A stretch of 64,000 nucleotides of DNA, from NCBI RefSeq assembly GCF_003046625.1, contig NZ_QAAD01000001.1:124001-188000 (forward strand), given 5' to 3'. The first letter of the stretch is position 1. Every line of letters begins with the position of its first letter. This stretch comes from Mangrovibacterium marinum (GTDB taxonomy: Bacteria > Bacteroidota > Bacteroidia > Bacteroidales > Prolixibacteraceae). Of the stretch, positions 62,315-64,000 are shown in pieces. Made by a program: the position numbers and the translations under genes. The notes beneath the pieces were generated by a model that worked only from the letters and a program-made list of their open reading frames with translations, did no database searches and was not told where the DNA came from.

Positions 62315-63244
62315 ATGAAGAACTTTGCCCTCATCGGCGCGGCCGGATTTGTCGCAGAACGACACCTCAGAGCAATCAAAGACACCGAAAACCGCCTGCT
62401 TGTTGCAACCGATCCTTTCGATGTGGTTGGCCGCCTGGATAACTACTTCCCGGATTCGGAGTTTTTTACCGATTTCCAACAGTTCGAGCACTACATCAGC
62501 AGCCGCCCGATTGATTTCACCAGCATCTGCACCCCAAACTACCTGCATGCCATGCACATACAAACGGCACTACATGCCGATACCGATGTTATTTGTGAAA
62601 AACCGATGGTGCTGAACCCCGGCGAACTGGAGGCTATTGACAAAGCGCAGGAACAAAGCGGCAAAAAGGTTTTCAACATCCTTCAACTTCGGCTGCACCC
62701 TGCAATTATTGCTCTGAAAGAAAAAATTGCCCATGCACCAAAGGATCGTCTGTTCGACATTGAGCTCACCTACATTACCTCGCGCGGAAAGTGGTATTTT
62801 GAAAGCTGGAAAGGCGACGATCTGAAATCGGGAGGCGTAGTCTGCAATATTGGCATCCATTTTTTTGATATGCTGATCTGGATTTTTGGCGATGTACAAA
62901 AAAGCGACGTACAGCTAAACCAGGTTGACAAAGCCTCGGGGATTCTTGAACTCAAAAATGCCCGGGTGCGGTGGTTTTTAAGTCTCGATGAAAATGATAT
63001 CCCTCAAAAAATCCGGCAAAAAGGACAACGCACCTACCGATCGCTTCAGCTGAACGGTGAGAATTTTGAATTTAGTGACGGATTTACCGATCTGCACACG
63101 CTAAGCTATCAGCAAATTCTGGCAGGCAAGGGATTCGGTCCCCATGAGGCCAGACCATCCATCCTGCTCACGCACGAAATAACCAACACTCCGGCCTTCC
63201 GGTTTTCCGAAGACCACCACCCTTTTTTGGAAAAAGCACATTAA
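62315..63244 (+). CDS. wbpB: Gfo/Idh/MocA oxidoreductase, WbpB-like 3-dehydrogenase
   Basis: 309 residues from ATG 62315, one base after the wbpA stop; an in-frame ATG at 62279 lies inside wbpA. ALIGAAGFVAERHLRAI binds the nicotinamide cofactor, CEKPMVLN holds the family EKP motif, and the GGVVCNIGIHFFDMLIWIFG block carries the catalytic histidine. It oxidises C3 of UDP-GlcNAc-uronate before transamination by WbpE. It ends the wbp unit. Confidence 0.9.
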   Translation: MKNFALIGAAGFVAERHLRAIKDTENRLLVATDPFDVVGRLDNYFPDSEFFTDFQQFEHYISSRPIDFTSICTPNYLHAMHIQTALHADTDVICEKPMVLNPGELEAIDKAQEQSGKKVFNILQLRLHPAIIALKEKIAHAPKDRLFDIELTYITSRGKWYFESWKGDDLKSGGVVCNIGIHFFDMLIWIFGDVQKSDVQLNQVDKASGILELKNARVRWFLSLDENDIPQKIRQKGQRTYRSLQLNGENFEFSDGFTDLHTLSYQQILAGKGFGPHEARPSILLTHEITNTPAFRFSEDHHPFLEKAH

Positions 63245-63350
63245 AAAACAAGCGATAATCCCGGGATTTGCGAATTGCTGCAAACATTCAATTTGATACA
63301 AACAGCAACTTTTACTGGAACCCGAGTGCTCCAACTCCATGAAATCAGAA

Positions 63351-63378
63351 AAGCCGCCACGGGGGGACGTGACGGCTT
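63351..63378 (-). terminator. Hairpin between convergent genes
   Basis: AAGCCG.CAC and GTG.CGGCTT form a stem with one bulge. On the minus strand it is followed by TTTT, suiting the small secreted protein gene 30 nt before it; it may also serve wbpB. Confidence 0.55.
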
Positions 63379-63407
63379 CCAAAAATGCTGTTTAAAAATT
63401 AAAATTA

Positions 63408-63881
63408 TTAGTTTAGTATTGTTTTGTACTGCTCATTCACCAAGTCGGGTAAAAAGCTGGCAATCATCTCCAAAGCTCTTTCCCGCTCAATTGGTGAGCC
63501 ACTGATAATTTTCTGACTATTAAAACTGTTCAAATTGATCACTTTGTAATTTAAGTCGGCAGGCACACGCTGCTCACTACCGCTTAATTCACGCACGCCA
63601 AATCCTTTCGACCCGTTTACATACTTCACCTCAAAGTAGTTGGTCCGAACAATGTACTCGTCGCCCTTTTTCGTTTGCTTTAAGAATACCTTTACCGGCC
63701 GACTTGAATCGCCGTAAACAATATCCCAGCACTGAACCGCATTGACACCGGACGAGCTAAGGTCTACCGTCGAGATTTTATAGTTGTCGTTGAAAGCCTC
63801 ATTCGAAGAAGCATATAAATTTGTTGCAAACCCGATTATTGCAACCACGATCAAGCTTAAAAAAATACGATTTGTTTTCAT
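63408..63881 (-). CDS. Small secreted protein of unknown function
   Basis: 157 residues from ATG 63881, where a clear type I signal peptide begins (KTNRIFLSLIVVAIIGFATNLYAS); the longer frame to 63986 lacks such character. The mature part is beta-rich and has one cysteine (VQCWDIVYGD) and a KVFLKQTKKGDEYIVRTNYFEV stretch; no domain is recognised. It may be a periplasmic or extracellular protein. It is transcribed towards wbpB, a single-gene unit. No further gene is visible from 63882 to the window end. Confidence 0.65.
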   Translation of the reverse strand: MKTNRIFLSLIVVAIIGFATNLYASSNEAFNDNYKISTVDLSSSGVNAVQCWDIVYGDSSRPVKVFLKQTKKGDEYIVRTNYFEVKYVNGSKGFGVRELSGSEQRVPADLNYKVINLNSFNSQKIISGSPIERERALEMIASFLPDLVNEQYKTILN

Positions 63882-64000
63882 GTCATCTTGTTTTAATTGG
63901 TTTCTGATAACACTAGCAAAAGTACATCGCCGCCAACAGCTGAAAGATGACAAAACGCAGGTTTTATTTTTGTTAAAAACAAACAACTTTCAAATTGAAA

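Overview
The window looks like a chromosomal segment of a saprophytic, Gram-negative Bacteroidota, probably of the Marinilabiliales/Prolixibacteraceae type (the order is inferred, not proven). Reasons: polysaccharide-degradation gene clusters full of secreted lipoproteins, promoters of the Bacteroidota form (TTG, about 20 nt, TAnnTTTG), Bacteroidota-specific families (DUF4837, DUF3098, YfhO), and the ftsX / DUF3098 / uppP / truB / queA order seen in this phylum.

Bases 1-12525 form a plus-strand operon for pectin rhamnogalacturonan: the 3' end of a GH106-like alpha-L-rhamnosidase, a six-hairpin glycosidase-like lipoprotein, a GH2 enzyme, a twin-domain CE12 acetylesterase, a PL11 rhamnogalacturonan lyase, a second CE12 and a GH105 unsaturated rhamnogalacturonyl hydrolase. 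Together they would deacetylate, cut and trim rhamnogalacturonan. A terminator follows, then a GH95 gene with its own promoter. A repeat-rich gap (15582-16430) separates this from a convergent minus-strand operon (24473 to 16431) with two GH92 alpha-mannosidases, an AmpG-like MFS permease, a GH130 mannoside phosphorylase and a GH18 chitinase-like protein, which suits high-mannose N-glycan use. An AraC regulator is divergent to it. No SusC/SusD pair lies in the window.

Bases 25750-28057 hold an OhrR-like MarR regulator with a nitroreductase, and the most unusual locus of the window: an initiator tRNA followed by two 359-bp tandem units. Each unit joins the tRNA's terminator, an 83-residue GIY-YIG nuclease gene and a tRNA-like remnant. 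A decayed third GIY-YIG copy lies nearby.

Bases 28268-45857 are mostly core genes: an M23 peptidase, dxr, rseP, tatA, a DUF4837 lipoprotein, class II ribonucleotide reductase, waaA, rnhA, queA, truB, uppP, DUF3098, ftsX and yfhO. An FkbM methyltransferase is interposed between DUF3098 and ftsX. A gap at 33066-33798 carries a 41-bp-period array of palindromes framed by direct repeats.

Bases 45931-63244 form a surface-glycan locus: a flippase, glycosyltransferases, an FkbM methyltransferase, a dead IS4-type transposase, an AT-rich pyruvyl transferase, a TarI / SDR / LicD trio, a GDP-D-glycero-D-manno-heptose set (gmhA, hddA, hddC, gmhB) and a UDP-2,3-diacetamido-glucuronate set (wbpE, wbpD, wbpA, wbpB). 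The window closes with a small secreted protein of unknown function.
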